Source: Deltaproteobacteria bacterium (GTDB lineage: Bacteria; Myxococcota; XYA12-FULL-58-9; JAUUZB01). From it: 6,413 nt of DNA. Shown one piece after another: positions 5,386 through 6,413 of the stretch. A program made the position numbers and the translations under genes. Position 1 is the first letter of the stretch; every line of letters starts with the position of its first letter. The notes beneath the pieces were generated by a model, which worked only from the letters and a program-made list of their open reading frames with translations, was not told the DNA's origin and did not search any database. The DNA is taken from contig JAUUZB010000258.1 in assembly GCA_030590185.1 (NCBI GenBank), positions 1 through 6,413 on the forward strand, written 5' to 3'.

Positions 5386-6413
5386 ATGGAGCGCTGGTTG
5401 CACTCACCGTTCACTGTGGTCGTCCTGCTCAGCCAGGATGATGCCGTCATCGAGGCCCTGCCCGAAGGCCTGGCGCTTCGTGATCCTGAGATCGAGGTCC
5501 AGGTCGTGCCCACGGTGGAGAGCCTGCTGAGCCACGTCGATCGGTTGCAGCCGGACGCCATGGTCATTGACGCCCACGGGATAGCGGGGCGCGAGCTCGA
5601 GGCGTTGCTACGGGAGGGACCGGGGGCCGAGGTCCCAACCATCGTCCTGGACAGCGGTCTCGACGAAGCGCTTCGGGACGAGATGCTCGCCGCGGGCGCC
5701 ACATCCTTCGTAGCTCGCGATTCGTCCCATATCGATCGCCTCGGCGACGAGGTGTTGCGGACCCGGCGCATGGTGAGCATCGCTAGCCGCGGCGGCGAGG
5801 CTGAGCAGCACTACCTGAACATCCTCGAGGCCTCATCCGACGGCATCTTCGTGTTGGTCGGCGGTGTGTTTCGCTACCTCAATTCCAGCTTCGAGGAGGC
5901 GATCGGGATTTTGGCGGAGGACCTCCTCGATCACATCTCGTTGTTGTCGCTGGTCGCCGATGATGACGCACGCGCGGTCAGCGACAAGCTCGGTAGGGTC
6001 GAGGCCACCTCGGGGGCGGGTGAGCTGATCGAGATGCGGTTGGAGACACCCCGCGGCTCCCTGGTGTTCGAGGTCTCCTGCCGCGCGTCGGTGGTCGACG
6101 GTCAGCGGGCCGTGGTCGGTGTCGCCCGCGACGTCACCGAGGCGCGGAGGCTGCAGAACGAGATCGAGCAGGCCCGGGAGCGGGCCGCCCACGTCGAGCG
6201 CCTGCGTGCCCTCGGGGAGCTCGCCGCGGGTGTGGCCCACGACTTCAACAATGCCCTCGGCACCATCCTCGGTCGGCTGCGGATCGCGCGCGAAAAACAG
6301 CAGCGCCAGGAACCGGTGCTCGATGAGTTGGCGGTGATCCAGCGCGCCGCGGAAAATGCGGCGGAGACGGTCAAGCGCATCCAACGGGTCTCGCGCCCGG
6401 TCGGCGGTGAGAC
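5386..6413 (+). CDS. Sensor histidine kinase (receiver-like, PAS, HisKA), cut by the right edge
   Basis: 342 residues are visible of a cytoplasmic two-component sensor kinase that should autophosphorylate on His. Residues 9-128 look like a response-regulator receiver: strand TVVVLLSQDD with acidic pair D18-D19, candidate phospho-Asp D62 in DAMVIDAHG, strand PTIVLDSG, and FVARD where the conserved Lys would stand (R111). Residues 140-253 are a PAS domain (YLNILEASSDGIFVLVGG to VVGVARDVTE). A short coiled coil (252-275) leads to HisKA with the H-box GELAAGVAHDFNN, phosphoacceptor H285. The HATPase domain and any C-terminal receiver lie beyond the window. No membrane segment or signal peptide is present, so it senses an internal cue or is driven by a partner kinase phosphorylating the N-terminal domain. 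HDFNN kinases are often hybrids with a C-terminal receiver; that is inference here. The gene is divergent from glpK and no response regulator is visible, so its target is unknown. Confidence 0.9.
   Translation, partial: MERWLHSPFTVVVLLSQDDAVIEALPEGLALRDPEIEVQVVPTVESLLSHVDRLQPDAMVIDAHGIAGRELEALLREGPGAEVPTIVLDSGLDEALRDEMLAAGATSFVARDSSHIDRLGDEVLRTRRMVSIASRGGEAEQHYLNILEASSDGIFVLVGGVFRYLNSSFEEAIGILAEDLLDHISLLSLVADDDARAVSDKLGRVEATSGAGELIEMRLETPRGSLVFEVSCRASVVDGQRAVVGVARDVTEARRLQNEIEQARERAAHVERLRALGELAAGVAHDFNNALGTILGRLRIAREKQQRQEPVLDELAVIQRAAENAAETVKRIQRVSRPVGGE

Noticed and set aside
5236..5403. N-terminal extension of GlpK to the ATG at 5401-5403
   Set aside because: The extra 56 residues are not GlpK-like and overlap the divergent histidine kinase start. 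A strong Shine-Dalgarno site supports the ATG at 5233-5235.
5175..6384. Minus-strand open frames (5175-5780 and 5833-6384) opposite the histidine kinase
   Set aside because: The plus-strand frame shows receiver, PAS and HisKA motifs in order without a break. The opposite frames have no domain and shadow-like composition.
1..6413. A multi-gene new system (defence, secretion, biosynthesis)
   Set aside because: The four genes alternate in strand, have unrelated predicted roles and share no visible regulatory signal. Nothing links them beyond being neighbours.

Overview
The window is high-GC bacterial DNA with four protein genes, two of them cut by the window edges. The gene content fits a Myxococcota- or other deltaproteobacteria-like genome: a very large acidic lipoprotein built from IPT/TIG repeats with a Cys-rich insert, a PAS histidine kinase with an HDFNN phosphoacceptor box, and dense GC-rich coding. 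This placement is an inference from style and gene families, not a measured taxonomic result. No tRNA, rRNA, CRISPR array, insertion sequence or attachment site was seen.

Layout: (1) positions 1-443, minus strand, hold the N-terminal 147 residues of a deoxynucleoside kinase that runs off the left edge. (2) Positions 444-602 are a divergent intergenic region with a purine-rich strand, a small tandem repeat and weak promoter-like elements. (3) Positions 603-3728, plus strand, encode a 1041-residue secreted lipoprotein: lipobox signal peptide, acidic linker, five IPT/TIG Ig-like domains, a carboxypeptidase-regulatory-like beta domain, then about 400 residues with no domain I recognise, including a compact five-cysteine insert. 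(4) A 16-base gap separates it from the convergent glpK (3745-5235, minus strand), a full-length glycerol kinase with the expected catalytic residues but without the recognisable E. coli or Gram-positive regulatory sites. (5) Positions 5236-5385 are a second divergent intergenic region with a reasonable sigma-70-like promoter facing right. (6) Positions 5386-6413, plus strand, hold the first 342 residues of a sensor histidine kinase (receiver-like, PAS, HisKA), cut before the ATPase domain.

The genes do not form one operon. Orientation alternates (minus, plus, minus, plus), so each is probably transcribed separately, and nothing shows that they work in one pathway. Deoxynucleoside kinase acts in nucleotide salvage, GlpK in glycerol entry into central metabolism, the lipoprotein at the cell surface or in the periplasm, and the kinase in signalling. 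The most open question is the unassigned C-terminal half of the lipoprotein; the receiver-like domain of the kinase comes second. I found no convincing evidence of a defence, mobile or other multi-gene new system in this window.
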